Origin: Wenzhouxiangellaceae bacterium
GTDB taxonomy: Bacteria; Pseudomonadota; Gammaproteobacteria; Xanthomonadales; Wenzhouxiangellaceae
Assembly: GCA_028289455.1 (NCBI GenBank)
Contig: JANQPN010000073.1
Coordinates: forward strand, 1 to 64,000
Length of the DNA stretch: 64,000 nucleotides
Direction: 5' to 3'
In this document: one piece after another, positions 33,962 through 43,957 of the stretch
How the letters are laid out: the number at the start of each line of letters is the position of its first letter
Numbering within the stretch: the stretch's first letter is position 1
Position numbers and translations under genes: made by a program
Notes under the pieces: model-generated
What the model was told of the DNA's origin: nothing
Databases searched by the model: none
What the model saw: the letters and a program-made list of their open reading frames with translations, nothing else

Positions 33962-36769
33962 TTAATACTCGTAATTCACCAGCGGATGATCACCGCCACT
34001 GACTGCGGATATATCGCCTACGCCGTTAATATTGATAATCGGACCGGCGGCAGTGCCGGTGCTGATGGTGTAATTCACCACTGTGGAACTGTTGGGACCA
34101 TTACCGGAGGCACGGTTGCCGATGATCAGGCTGCCGCTGTTCCGCCCATCAATACCGCTGCGGAGATTGTCCAGGACAACATTATTTTCAACCACATTGT
34201 CCGAATTGGCAGACTGTATACCGGCGCCCCTATTAGCATGCGCGTAGTTGTTGATCAGGTAACTGTTGCCATTCAGGAAAAAGCCGTTGTTGAGGTTGTC
34301 GGCGGTTGCCAGGGTGCCGTTTCCGAAAGCGATGTTATCGCGTGCATAACCGCTGATGATCAGAAAACCATTCTCACCGTTTTCGATACTGGAATTCTGT
34401 TGCAGGATAGAACCCGTCCCGGCCCGGTATCCGCTTAATCCATTTTTGTAGGCCGTTGAACCGAGGATTACGGCGCTCATGCTGAATCCATGGTTTTCAT
34501 TTTCCAAGGCCGCACAGTTGATCACTACACTGGATCCTGAATTGATAAAACCGCTGCCCTCATTGCCCTGAGCTGTCGAGTGTGCGATCAGTGTGCCCTC
34601 ATCAACCGACATACCGGCAGTCCTGTTAAATGAAGTGGTCACACGGTTGACCAACGAGTAAGACCCTGTTCTGAGACCAACGCTGGTCCCGCTGATGGTT
34701 AAATTTTCAAAGATACACTTTTCGCAACTACTGGCAGCAATACCGCTGGCATCCCAGTCGGCAATACGGCCATTGCGTATGTGGACATTGACCTGGTTGA
34801 TCATCGAAATAGCGTTGCGGTTAAATACGCCGACACCGGTATTGGGGCCCATATCCGCAGTTAACCGGAAACCGCCAAGATCGAGTGTTACATTATCGGC
34901 ATCGATAGTGATGCCATTGGTATCGTCAGTGGTATTGACCAGATCCCTAGTGACATAGTACGAACCGGGCTCATCGATATCAAAAGGCAGTTCACTGATC
35001 GGAATGCGGTTATCGCCTGGGCCAGCGGCAGCGATAATATCGCTGGCCTGCATGCCATCCAGCAGATCGGCATCCAGGCCGGAATCAGCACCGTCCAGGG
35101 TGATCAGTCTGTTCAATAAATCGATGGCCGAATCGTTTAATCCTGATAAGTCTGCACTGAGCGTGCCGCCGGCATCGGTGATGTTCAGATTGGTACCGTC
35201 AAAACTGAGACTGGTATTCAGCTCGTTGGTAGGATCTCCATCACCCAGCAGAGCGGCCAGATCCAGCGCATTACCGCCGCTGATGGTTAAGCTGGTTCCA
35301 CTGATGCCCAGGGTCTGTGCATCGGTATTATCCAGCAGGCCTGCCAAATCGGCACTCAAACTGCCATCGGCATCGGTGATCGACAGGATAGTGCCGGACA
35401 GGGCAAAACCGGTATTCAGTTCATTGCTGTCATTGTTGGCCGCCCCGGTCAGCGTCACACTTTGATCGCCACCGGCATCACTTAACGTCAGAGTGTTTCC
35501 GGAATAGCTGATGCCGGTATTCAGCTCATTGGTATCGTCATTGGTCAGTGCGGACAGATCGGCCGCCAGTGTGCCGTCGGCATCGGTAACACTCAGGTTA
35601 CTGCCGTCAAAAGTGACCCCGGTGTTCAGCTCGTTGCTGTCATCATTGACCAGCGCGGACAGATCGGCTGACTGACTGCCGCCGGCATCGGTAACATTGA
35701 TGCTGCTGCCGTCAAAACTGACGCCGGTGTTCAATTCATTGGTGTCGTTATTCACCAGTGCTGATATATCGGCTGACTGACTGCCGCCGGCATCGGTCAC
35801 CGATAAATCTGTACCGTCAAAACTGACCCCGGTGTTCAGCTCGTTGTCGTCGGCATTGATCAATGCCGATAAATCCGCAGACAAATCACCGCCGGCATCG
35901 CTGACGGTCAGGCTGGTGCCATCGAAATCAACACCTGTGTTCAATTCGTTGTCAGCATCACTGTCATTCAGAATCGGCGCCAGGTCAACACTGTTGCCAT
36001 CGCTGATGGAGATGCTGGAAGGATCCACCGATAAGGTCTGGGCACCCTCGGACAGCGAGGACAGATCGGCGGTTTGATCACCACCTGCATCACTCAGGGT
36101 CAGAATATCGCCATCAAAATTGATACCGGTATTCAGTTCATTGCTGTCATCCTGATCCACCAGCGAGTCGGCCAGATCCACGCTGTTGCCGTCACTGATG
36201 GACAGCACAGAATCATTCAAGGCAATGGTCTGCTCATCATCATCGGTTTCGCAGCTGATACTGCCGTCTTCCTCGATGCCGCTGACCAGTGTGCCTTCGG
36301 GGCAGTTATCGCTGACCCGAAGCTGCACCTGGTCGGGAATCACTTCCGCCTCACCCACACTGCCGGGGGCAACGAATTCGGTCAGCGTGGCGAACGGTGT
36401 GGGAGTGACAGCCTGACGGGGAGCCAGGGCGGCAAATACACCGGTATCCGGGCCGTTGCGCACTTCGATCTGCAACCACAGCTGATCACCGGAATAAGGC
36501 TCGATGCCGAAATCCATGGCAACCGTAAATACACCATCGGCCACCAGCACATTGCCGATCATAAACGGCGTCCCAACCACAGCGCCGCCCGCTGCAGCAT
36601 CGAACAGGGTGAAATTAAAATCGAACTCGCCATTGGCCGGTTCGGCTCTACCTGATGGTTCGATGATCTGCAGCGTTCCCTGATAGCTGAAGCTGGTTCC
36701 CACCGGCTGGGCAACGGCAACGCTGGCCAGCAGCAGCGATAAGGCAAGTATTAATTGACGGATAAACAT
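33962..36769 (-). CDS. Secreted right-handed beta-helix protein with tandem NELNTGVSFDG...DAGG repeats
   Basis: Signal MFIRQLILALSLLLASVAVAQ; approximately 36-aa repeats; C-terminal parallel beta-helix-like region (NGITIDADNVTLDLGGFRL...). Start chosen at internal ATG. Confidence 0.82.
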   Translation of the reverse strand: MFIRQLILALSLLLASVAVAQPVGTSFSYQGTLQIIEPSGRAEPANGEFDFNFTLFDAAAGGAVVGTPFMIGNVLVADGVFTVAMDFGIEPYSGDQLWLQIEVRNGPDTGVFAALAPRQAVTPTPFATLTEFVAPGSVGEAEVIPDQVQLRVSDNCPEGTLVSGIEEDGSISCETDDDEQTIALNDSVLSISDGNSVDLADSLVDQDDSNELNTGINFDGDILTLSDAGGDQTADLSSLSEGAQTLSVDPSSISISDGNSVDLAPILNDSDADNELNTGVDFDGTSLTVSDAGGDLSADLSALINADDNELNTGVSFDGTDLSVTDAGGSQSADISALVNNDTNELNTGVSFDGSSINVTDAGGSQSADLSALVNDDSNELNTGVTFDGSNLSVTDADGTLAADLSALTNDDTNELNTGISYSGNTLTLSDAGGDQSVTLTGAANNDSNELNTGFALSGTILSITDADGSLSADLAGLLDNTDAQTLGISGTSLTISGGNALDLAALLGDGDPTNELNTSLSFDGTNLNITDAGGTLSADLSGLNDSAIDLLNRLITLDGADSGLDADLLDGMQASDIIAAAGPGDNRIPISELPFDIDEPGSYYVTRDLVNTTDDTNGITIDADNVTLDLGGFRLTADMGPNTGVGVFNRNAISMINQVNVHIRNGRIADWDASGIAASSCEKCIFENLTISGTSVGLRTGSYSLVNRVTTSFNRTAGMSVDEGTLIAHSTAQGNEGSGFINSGSSVVINCAALENENHGFSMSAVILGSTAYKNGLSGYRAGTGSILQQNSSIENGENGFLIISGYARDNIAFGNGTLATADNLNNGFFLNGNSYLINNYAHANRGAGIQSANSDNVVENNVVLDNLRSGIDGRNSGSLIIGNRASGNGPNSSTVVNYTISTGTAAGPIININGVGDISAVSGGDHPLVNYEY

Positions 36770-36783
36770 GAAGCTACGCTCTG

Positions 36784-39627
36784 TCAATACTCAAAATTGG
36801 CCATCGGATGATCAGCGCCGGCAATCAGTGAAATATCACCGCCACTGGCGATGTTGATAATCGGACCAAAGCTGTTACCGGCAGCAATATCATAGTTGGC
36901 GATGCTGTTCCCTGCTGCGCGGTTTCTTATATACAGGCTCTCAATGGTCGCAACAATGGTCCCGCTTGTATTGGTTACGCGTGACTCGATGCCGGTGCGA
37001 TCATTGTCAATCGCGGTGTTGTTTTCAATGGTGGTATCAGATGAAGTTACCCGAATACCGGCGCCATCATTTTCATAAGCATGATTATTGATCAAATAAG
37101 AATTGGCTGATACCCGAAAACCATTGTCATCATTTTCATCGGTCGCCAGGGTGCCGTTTTGTGCAGCCACATTATCGCGCAGCATGCCGTTAACGATTTC
37201 AAAGCCATTCAGGCCGTTATCATAGGCTGACGATTCCTGTACAGTACTGCTGCCACTTAAATCGAAACCATGCCCTAAATTGTCATAGGCAGCCGAGCCA
37301 ATAACGATGGCGCCGATATCCAGTTCAAAGCCGTCCAGGGTATTTTCAAACGCCGTACTGTTGATGATTGAAACGCTTTCACCTCTGTTGCTGGAATTGA
37401 CTGACGCAATGCCATTATCTCCATTGCCCTGAGCAGTGGAAAAGGCCACCACAGTGCCGTTGTTGATCTCGATACCATCATCGCCATTAAATGATGCCGT
37501 CACATGACTGACCACCGCGCCCTCTCCGGATACCAGCCCTCCAAAGCGGCTGTTGGTAATGGTCAGATTTTCGAAAATACAACCCGTGCAGTTGTTGGCA
37601 TCGATACCGTCTGCCCCCCAATTGTCGACATGCCCATTGAGGATATGCACATTGCTGTTGCCGTTGGACACAAAAATAGCGTGGCGGCGGCTGACAACAT
37701 TGTCATCGGGTGACATATCGGCAGTCAGGCGGAAACCACCCAGATCAACGGTGACATTACTGGCTTCAATACGAATGCCGTCGGTGTCGTCAACCATGTC
37801 GACCAGGTTCTGGGTGACGATATAAGAACCGGGCTCGGTAATGGTGAAAGGGGATGTGCTGATGGGAATCCGGCTGTCCGAACCGGCGGCGGCAATAATT
37901 TCGCTGGCATGCATGCCGTCCAGTAAATCGGCGTCCAGGCCGGAGCCGTCGCCGTCAACGGTAATCAGCTTGGCCAGCACCTGTGCAGCGGTATCACTGA
38001 GCGCGGATAAGTCGGCGCTCAATGTGCCGCCGGCATCGGTGACACTCACGTTGATGCCATCAAAACTGAAACCGGTGTTCAGTTCATTGGCCGGGTCGTT
38101 GTCGCCAAACAATGCAGCCAGATCAACCGCGTTACCACCGCTGATGGCCAGGCTGCTGCCGGTCAAACTCAGCATCTGTGAATCGGTGTTGTCCAGAAAA
38201 CCGGACAAATCAGCGCTCAGGCTGCCTCCGGCATCGGTGACCGACAGAATATTGCCGGTCAGTGCAAAACCGGTGTTCAGCTCATTGGTGTCATTATTGA
38301 CCACCCCGGCCAGGCTGACGCTTTGATCGCCACCGGCATCGCTGACGGTTAACGTGCCGCCGGTAAAGCTGATGCCGGTGTTCAGCTCATTGGTATCATC
38401 ATTGACCAGTGCCGAGATGTCCGCCGACTGACTGCCGCCGGCATCGGTAACACTGAGGTTGGTGCCGTCAAAACTGACCCCGGTATTTAATTCATTGGTG
38501 TCATCATTGACCAGAGCGGACAAATCCGCTGACAGACTGCCGCCGGCATCAGTAACACTCAGGTTGCTGCCATCGAAAGCCACGCCGGTATTCAGCTCAT
38601 TGGTGTCGTCATTGATCAGAGCGGACAAATCCGCTGACAGACTGCCGCCGGCATCGGTTACCGACAGGCTGGTGCCGTCAAAAGCTACGCTGGTATTCAG
38701 CTCGTTGGTATCGTCATTGATCAGGTCGGACAAATCTGCACTGAGATCACCACCGGCATCGCTGACGGTCAGGCTGGTACCGTCAAAGGCCACGCCGGTG
38801 TTCAGCTCATTGTTGGCATCGTTGTCACCCAGTGCTGTTCCCAGGTCTACCGTATTGCCGTCACTGATCGACAGGTCGGTGCCGCTCAGCGACAAGGTTT
38901 GCGGCGCCGAGCTCAGTCCGGACAGGTCTACGCTGAGATCGCCGCCGGCATCGCTGACGGTCAGATTGGTGCCGTCAAAGGCCACGCCGGTATTCAATTC
39001 GTTGGCGGCATCGTTATCGTTGAGCAACGGCGCAATATCCACCGAATTGCCGTTGCTGATGGCGATATTGGTGCCGGCCAGCGACAGATTCTGCTCATCG
39101 CTGTCGGTCTCACAGACCACACTGCCGTCTTCATTAACAATGCGTATCGACGAGCCGGCCGGGCAGGTTTCATTGATCCGCACCTGCACTTCCGACGGTA
39201 CCACTTCCAGCTCGCCCACACTGCCTTCAGAGACCAGTTCCGACAAAATGGCAAAAGGCGCCGGCTTGAGCGCCTGGCGAGGCAGCAGATCGGTATACGG
39301 TCCAGTATCAACACCATTGCGAACCGCCACCTGCAGCCACAGTTGATCGCCGGTATATGGTTCTACACCGAAGTCCATTTCCACGGTAAAGATACCGTCG
39401 ATAACGGTGACATTATCAGCCGTAAAGGGAGCACCTACGGTACTGCCTGTGGACTCGTTATCAAACAGCGTAAAGGTGAAGTCAAACTGACCATTGCCGG
39501 GAACGGTTCTGCCCGAGACTTCAATAACCTGCAAGTCGCCCTGGTAAGTAAAACTGGTGCCAACCGGCTGCCCATAGGCAACAGAGGTGAGCAGCAATAA
39601 TAGAAATAGTGTGTTACGTATGCTCAT
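36784..39627 (-). CDS. Paralogous secreted beta-helix repeat protein
   Basis: Same architecture and repeat units as 33962-36769 (DDTNELNTGVAFDGTSLSVTDAGGSLSADLSALIN); C-terminus HPMANFEY. Confidence 0.82.
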   Translation of the reverse strand: MSIRNTLFLLLLLTSVAYGQPVGTSFTYQGDLQVIEVSGRTVPGNGQFDFTFTLFDNESTGSTVGAPFTADNVTVIDGIFTVEMDFGVEPYTGDQLWLQVAVRNGVDTGPYTDLLPRQALKPAPFAILSELVSEGSVGELEVVPSEVQVRINETCPAGSSIRIVNEDGSVVCETDSDEQNLSLAGTNIAISNGNSVDIAPLLNDNDAANELNTGVAFDGTNLTVSDAGGDLSVDLSGLSSAPQTLSLSGTDLSISDGNTVDLGTALGDNDANNELNTGVAFDGTSLTVSDAGGDLSADLSDLINDDTNELNTSVAFDGTSLSVTDAGGSLSADLSALINDDTNELNTGVAFDGSNLSVTDAGGSLSADLSALVNDDTNELNTGVSFDGTNLSVTDAGGSQSADISALVNDDTNELNTGISFTGGTLTVSDAGGDQSVSLAGVVNNDTNELNTGFALTGNILSVTDAGGSLSADLSGFLDNTDSQMLSLTGSSLAISGGNAVDLAALFGDNDPANELNTGFSFDGINVSVTDAGGTLSADLSALSDTAAQVLAKLITVDGDGSGLDADLLDGMHASEIIAAAGSDSRIPISTSPFTITEPGSYIVTQNLVDMVDDTDGIRIEASNVTVDLGGFRLTADMSPDDNVVSRRHAIFVSNGNSNVHILNGHVDNWGADGIDANNCTGCIFENLTITNSRFGGLVSGEGAVVSHVTASFNGDDGIEINNGTVVAFSTAQGNGDNGIASVNSSNRGESVSIINSTAFENTLDGFELDIGAIVIGSAAYDNLGHGFDLSGSSTVQESSAYDNGLNGFEIVNGMLRDNVAAQNGTLATDENDDNGFRVSANSYLINNHAYENDGAGIRVTSSDTTIENNTAIDNDRTGIESRVTNTSGTIVATIESLYIRNRAAGNSIANYDIAAGNSFGPIINIASGGDISLIAGADHPMANFEY

Positions 39628-39630
39628 GGA

Positions 39631-41010
39631 TCAGAACTCCAGATTGGCATAAATGTGATCAGAATTTGCAACGGTCGAAATATCATTGATACCCACGAGA
39701 TCAACGATCGGACCAAATGCATTATTGGCGGCAAAGTCATAATTCAGCGGATTGCTGGTTAACAGGTTGCCTGAAGCCCGGTTACCCACAATAAAATTGC
39801 CGCCGCCGGTTGCTTCAATACCGACCCGGTCATTATCAAGAACCATATTGCTTTCGATGACTGAATCACCGGAAACAGAACGAATACCGGCGCCGCCGTT
39901 ATCCAGGGCCTGGTTATTGATCAAATATGAGTTGGCGGTCGCCCGGTAGCCGTTGTTGATGGTGGCGTCATCGGTGGATTTACCATTCCTGGTTGCGATA
40001 TTGTCACGCAGCATGCTGGCGAAAAATATCTGAAAGCCGGTTTCACCATTGTCTTGAGCAGAAGATTGCAACACCACTGAAGCTGAACCCATCTCAAAAC
40101 CGAAACGGGTATTGTCTCTGGTGGCTGAGTTGGTAATGGTGGAACCGGAACCCACGTCAATACCGTGCACCGCATTAACAAAACTGCCTGATTGGGCAAT
40201 GGCAATAGCAAGAGAACCCTGGATTCCACTGTCACCGTTTTCGACGGCATTTGAAAACACCACCACGCTGTTGTGATCGACATCAATACCGTCCAGGCCG
40301 TTAAAGCTGGAGATGACATTTTTGACCACAGCGGCAGTGCCGGTCAGCAGCCCGTTTTGGGTGTTGTTCGAAATGGTCAGGCTTTCGAACAGGCAGCTAT
40401 CACAACTATTGGCATTGATGCCGTCCCCACCCCAGCCGTCTATACGGCCATTATGAATACGGATACCCGTGAGATCACCGGAAACGACGATGCCGTCATC
40501 ACCGGCAACGGTATCCGCATTGAGAAAAAAGCCACCCAGATCCAGCGTTACCTGACCGGTGGTAATGGTGATACCGTCAGCGCCGATAGTGGTATTGGTC
40601 ATGTTATCCGCCAACAGGTAAGCGCCGGGCTGGCTGATGGTAAACGGGATACTGGTGATCCGGATACTGTTTTGATCGACGCCGCCCGCCTGTGCAGTGA
40701 TTTCCAATGCAGCGCTGGCGCTGCGGGTTGTTATGGCCTGCGCTACACTCCCTGTCTGACCCCGGGTCGGCGAATCGACAGATTTAATATTGATAAACCC
40801 GCTGCCGGCAGAGCTGTTCCGCTTAGATCCGGCATCGTAATTAAACAATGCCGACAGATCACCAGCCAGCCGGTTGTTGATCCGTTCGCCGGCACTGGCG
40901 TTGATGAGCTGCTGAGCATCCTGACGGGATAAACGCGGATCTGCCGATTGCGCCTGAACCACACCGGCAGCCATCAGCAGGAGAAAGCATGTGAGGCTGT
41001 TGTTAATCAT
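39631..41010 (-). CDS. Secreted beta-helix protein lacking the NELNTG repeats
   Basis: Signal MINNSLTCFLLLMAAGVVQAQ; GITITTGQVTLDLGGFFLNADT...; C-terminus HIYANLEF. Confidence 0.78.
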   Translation of the reverse strand: MINNSLTCFLLLMAAGVVQAQSADPRLSRQDAQQLINASAGERINNRLAGDLSALFNYDAGSKRNSSAGSGFINIKSVDSPTRGQTGSVAQAITTRSASAALEITAQAGGVDQNSIRITSIPFTISQPGAYLLADNMTNTTIGADGITITTGQVTLDLGGFFLNADTVAGDDGIVVSGDLTGIRIHNGRIDGWGGDGINANSCDSCLFESLTISNNTQNGLLTGTAAVVKNVISSFNGLDGIDVDHNSVVVFSNAVENGDSGIQGSLAIAIAQSGSFVNAVHGIDVGSGSTITNSATRDNTRFGFEMGSASVVLQSSAQDNGETGFQIFFASMLRDNIATRNGKSTDDATINNGYRATANSYLINNQALDNGGAGIRSVSGDSVIESNMVLDNDRVGIEATGGGNFIVGNRASGNLLTSNPLNYDFAANNAFGPIVDLVGINDISTVANSDHIYANLEF

Positions 41011-41021
41011 TGCCACCTCCA

Positions 41022-41363
41022 CTATTGGCCGTCATCAAAGGATGCTTCGAACGTGAACAGCTCAAAGCCATCTTTGAAAAAGATTTCTTCATCACCGGAG
41101 GCAGCAACCTGGCCATCCGCCCAGAAACCACCGGTGACGATAAACGCACCCCCTGTGGCCGATTCGCGCGAGGCATCGTGCTGGCCAATGGTGCCGGTAA
41201 CAATAAAGGCACTGTCACTGCTGCGCCCGCCACCGTTATCTATGGTTTCGCGGGGCACCACAAAATCCCCACCGGCTGATTGCGCCATGGCCTGGATGCT
41301 GACCAGCAGCAAAAGCCATGAATAGTATTTGATGTTATGTCTAATCATAATCAGTTTTATCAA
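41022..41363 (-). CDS. Small secreted protein with IFFKDGFE motif near C-terminus
   Basis: Signal peptide; GGDFVVPRETIDNGGGRSSDSAFIVTGTIGQHDA...EEIFFKDGFELFTFEASFDDGQ. Confidence 0.7.
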   Translation of the reverse strand: MIKLIMIRHNIKYYSWLLLLVSIQAMAQSAGGDFVVPRETIDNGGGRSSDSAFIVTGTIGQHDASRESATGGAFIVTGGFWADGQVAASGDEEIFFKDGFELFTFEASFDDGQ

Positions 41364-41388
41364 ACCATTACCTTGTTTCTCATAGCAT

Positions 41389-41413
41389 GGTCGCGCCCAG
41401 GTGCGCTCCTACA
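41389..41413 (+). repeat. Single REP second arm (variant)
   Basis: GGTCGCGCCCAGGTGCGCTCCTACA. Confidence 0.7.
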
Positions 41414-41433
41414 AAATAGCATCGAAACCGTAT

Positions 41434-41503
41434 TGTAGGAGCGGACATGTCCGCGACAATGGCCTTCCATAAAACTCCGGTCGCACACATGTGTGCTCCT
41501 ACA
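41434..41503 (+). repeat. REP doublet, variant second arm; overlaps stop codon of 41499-43928
   Basis: TGTAGGAGCGGACATGTCCGCGAC ... GGTCGCACACATGTGTGCTCCTACA. Confidence 0.85.
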
Positions 41504-43928
41504 GTTCAAAACTGTCGATAAACAGTTGATCGGGATTAACCTCAAAGGCCCCGATATCACAACCATCATCAATATTACCGATGGCGGGGTCATCAAACGG
41601 CCGGAAAAAGCCGCGCTGATCGTCACTGGCATTACAACTGCCCGCATCAATCGCCGGGCTGCCGGCCAGCAGACCCTGGCTGGGTATGCAACTGCCGTCA
41701 CTGAAAGTATTGTTGCAACCGTTATCTCCGGGCACATCCAGCAGCGGATCGACGATGGTTACATCACCGGTGACCATGCAGTCGGTTAAATCAGGAATGA
41801 TATTGAACCCACCCGAGGTGACCGCACCATTGCAATTGGACGCCACGCCATTAGCAGTGTTGGACGCCACTATGCTGTTGTCGATGGTAACGGTGCCGGC
41901 TTCCTCATTGGGGTCAAAACTCACTTCGGTATCTGACAGGGTACAGGTGCCTGTGCCTATGAGATCACCGTCGACATCAACGATGTCAACCACTTCGTTG
42001 TTGCAAATACCCGCGCCTACTCCGGTGCCGTCATTATCACTGTCAGAGGTATTATTGCTGATGGTGACGTGACTGAGGGTTAAATCGCCTGCGTTCATAA
42101 TGCCTGCGCCCGAGCTGACACCGGTGTTGTTGGTGATGGTGGTATTAATCACCGAGAGGCTGGTATTGACCAGCCGGATACCACCGGTTGAGCGTGCAGA
42201 ACAATCGAAATCCAACTCTGGAATGGGGGTGTCATCACCGCTGGATACATTGCCGGAAATAATGCTGTTGCGGATAACATGTGAGCCGTTGGATCTCGTA
42301 TTAATATGGATACCGGCCACGTCGCACCGGCAGTTGGTACCGGTGCAGGTGACGGTATTATCGGCTACCACCGAGTCGGCAATCGTACCGGTACCGCCAT
42401 TTCTCATCGTAAAATCAACCATGTCATCGGTATCACACTCGATGCCGTTACATTGACTGAAATTGCGCAGCACCTGCACTTGACTGATAGCGGTAAGCTC
42501 TTCGACGCCCGCAAAACTGAACATCTCATCGGTATCACAACCCATGCCGGTGCAGGTCTGCTGGTTATCAGCGATTATTGTCCGTGCCACTGTTACCCGT
42601 AAACTGGAATCCAGCTCAACAATTTCATCGGTATCACAGGCCCGCGAATTAAATACCGGCATATTATCGTCATCAAGACCAACGATGATATTGTTCATGC
42701 CATCACCATCCGGATCGCCATTGCAGGTCAATATATTGTTGGTTATCTGACTGTCCTGCATGGAAAAACTGTGCAGGCCGCCATCATGAGGAAACAACTC
42801 GTCAACATCACAGGATTCACCGGTACACTGCAGCGTGTTGTTCTCTATCAGCAGGTTGGCCAACACCGTATCGTTCATGCCCGGCCGGTCCAGCTCCACC
42901 AGCTCATCGGTATTGCAGTTCTGGCCGTTACATTGCAGCACATTATTGGTGATCTGCACATTGGTCATGGTGACGTTAGAGCCTTGAACAGTTTCGTTAT
43001 TGCCACTGGAATCATCAAGAATGGCATCAAATGTGATCATTTCATCGACTGAGCAGGCTTCACCTGTACACTCACCGATATTGCCATCAATCTGGGTGTT
43101 GCTGATATTGACATCGACGGTTGTTGCATTGGTATCCAAGAAATCGGCAAACTGAATCAACGACACGCCACTCTCACAACTTGCCGTGTTAACAAAAATC
43201 CCATTGCCCTGATCCACGCAGACTGGTATCGGGTCACTGGTATTACTGCAACTGGCCCGGTTGTTGTTCAGGAAACTGCCGTCTACCGTTAGATTACCAA
43301 CGTTATACAAGCCAATTGCGGCTGCATTTTCACCTAAACCGCAACAGTCGCCGCTACAACTGGTTTCATTGTCGGTTACAGCAACCCGCGTTAAGGTCAA
43401 GGTGCCATTGCTTTCTGAATGAATGCCGGCTGCACCGCTGAAGCAGCCGATGCCGGAGCAGCTCAAATCGCCGTTGCGTACGGTTAAATCTTCCAGCGTC
43501 AAATCAATGCCGTTGACAAACCCGCTGCCGATTTCAAACACGCGGTCACCATCACCCAGAATGCCCGGGTCACCAATACCGTTTTCAATGAATGTCATAT
43601 CCAGTCCAGCGCCGGAGACAGTCAGTGTTTCGCTGATATCCAGGTCACCGGTTTCATTGGCATTTTCACCTATGCCATCCAGCGTAAGAGCAAATACGCC
43701 TGCTGGCAGGGTAATGGTGTCATCGCCAGGTGTGGCATTGGTGGCGCAAACCGCTTCGCGCAGACTGATCTGGCCATCGGCGCCCGGGTTGGCGGTAACA
43801 AAACCAATGGTTAAAGCGGCACAGGCGCCGGCATCCAGTACATCATCGGTGGTGGTGACTGTAACCGAGCCTGCCAGGCAGTGAAATGACAGCAGCAACA
43901 GTCCTATAGTTGATAATGGCTTGTACAT
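41499..43928 (-). CDS. Secreted CSLREA/choice-of-anchor-type beta-helix protein with Cys-pair repeats
   Basis: N-terminal GQISLREAVCATNATPGDDTITLPAGVFALTL; repeated NNxxxCxGxxCxxDE units; C-terminus DQLFIDSFEL. Confidence 0.8.
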   Translation of the reverse strand: MYKPLSTIGLLLLSFHCLAGSVTVTTTDDVLDAGACAALTIGFVTANPGADGQISLREAVCATNATPGDDTITLPAGVFALTLDGIGENANETGDLDISETLTVSGAGLDMTFIENGIGDPGILGDGDRVFEIGSGFVNGIDLTLEDLTVRNGDLSCSGIGCFSGAAGIHSESNGTLTLTRVAVTDNETSCSGDCCGLGENAAAIGLYNVGNLTVDGSFLNNNRASCSNTSDPIPVCVDQGNGIFVNTASCESGVSLIQFADFLDTNATTVDVNISNTQIDGNIGECTGEACSVDEMITFDAILDDSSGNNETVQGSNVTMTNVQITNNVLQCNGQNCNTDELVELDRPGMNDTVLANLLIENNTLQCTGESCDVDELFPHDGGLHSFSMQDSQITNNILTCNGDPDGDGMNNIIVGLDDDNMPVFNSRACDTDEIVELDSSLRVTVARTIIADNQQTCTGMGCDTDEMFSFAGVEELTAISQVQVLRNFSQCNGIECDTDDMVDFTMRNGGTGTIADSVVADNTVTCTGTNCRCDVAGIHINTRSNGSHVIRNSIISGNVSSGDDTPIPELDFDCSARSTGGIRLVNTSLSVINTTITNNTGVSSGAGIMNAGDLTLSHVTISNNTSDSDNDGTGVGAGICNNEVVDIVDVDGDLIGTGTCTLSDTEVSFDPNEEAGTVTIDNSIVASNTANGVASNCNGAVTSGGFNIIPDLTDCMVTGDVTIVDPLLDVPGDNGCNNTFSDGSCIPSQGLLAGSPAIDAGSCNASDDQRGFFRPFDDPAIGNIDDGCDIGAFEVNPDQLFIDSFEL

Positions 43929-43957
43929 AATGATTACCTTGAAAAACAGCTTTTCCA

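Noticed and set aside
35200-38960. Regular direct DNA repeats that could be mistaken for CRISPR or satellite DNA
   Set aside because: About 105-bp period in frame with protein repeats; no unique spacers of CRISPR type, no cas genes.
35004-39600. Plus-strand ORFs opposite the NELNTG repeat genes (e.g. 38459-39346, 38899-39600)
   Set aside because: Repetitive translations mirror the minus-strand repeats; not coding.
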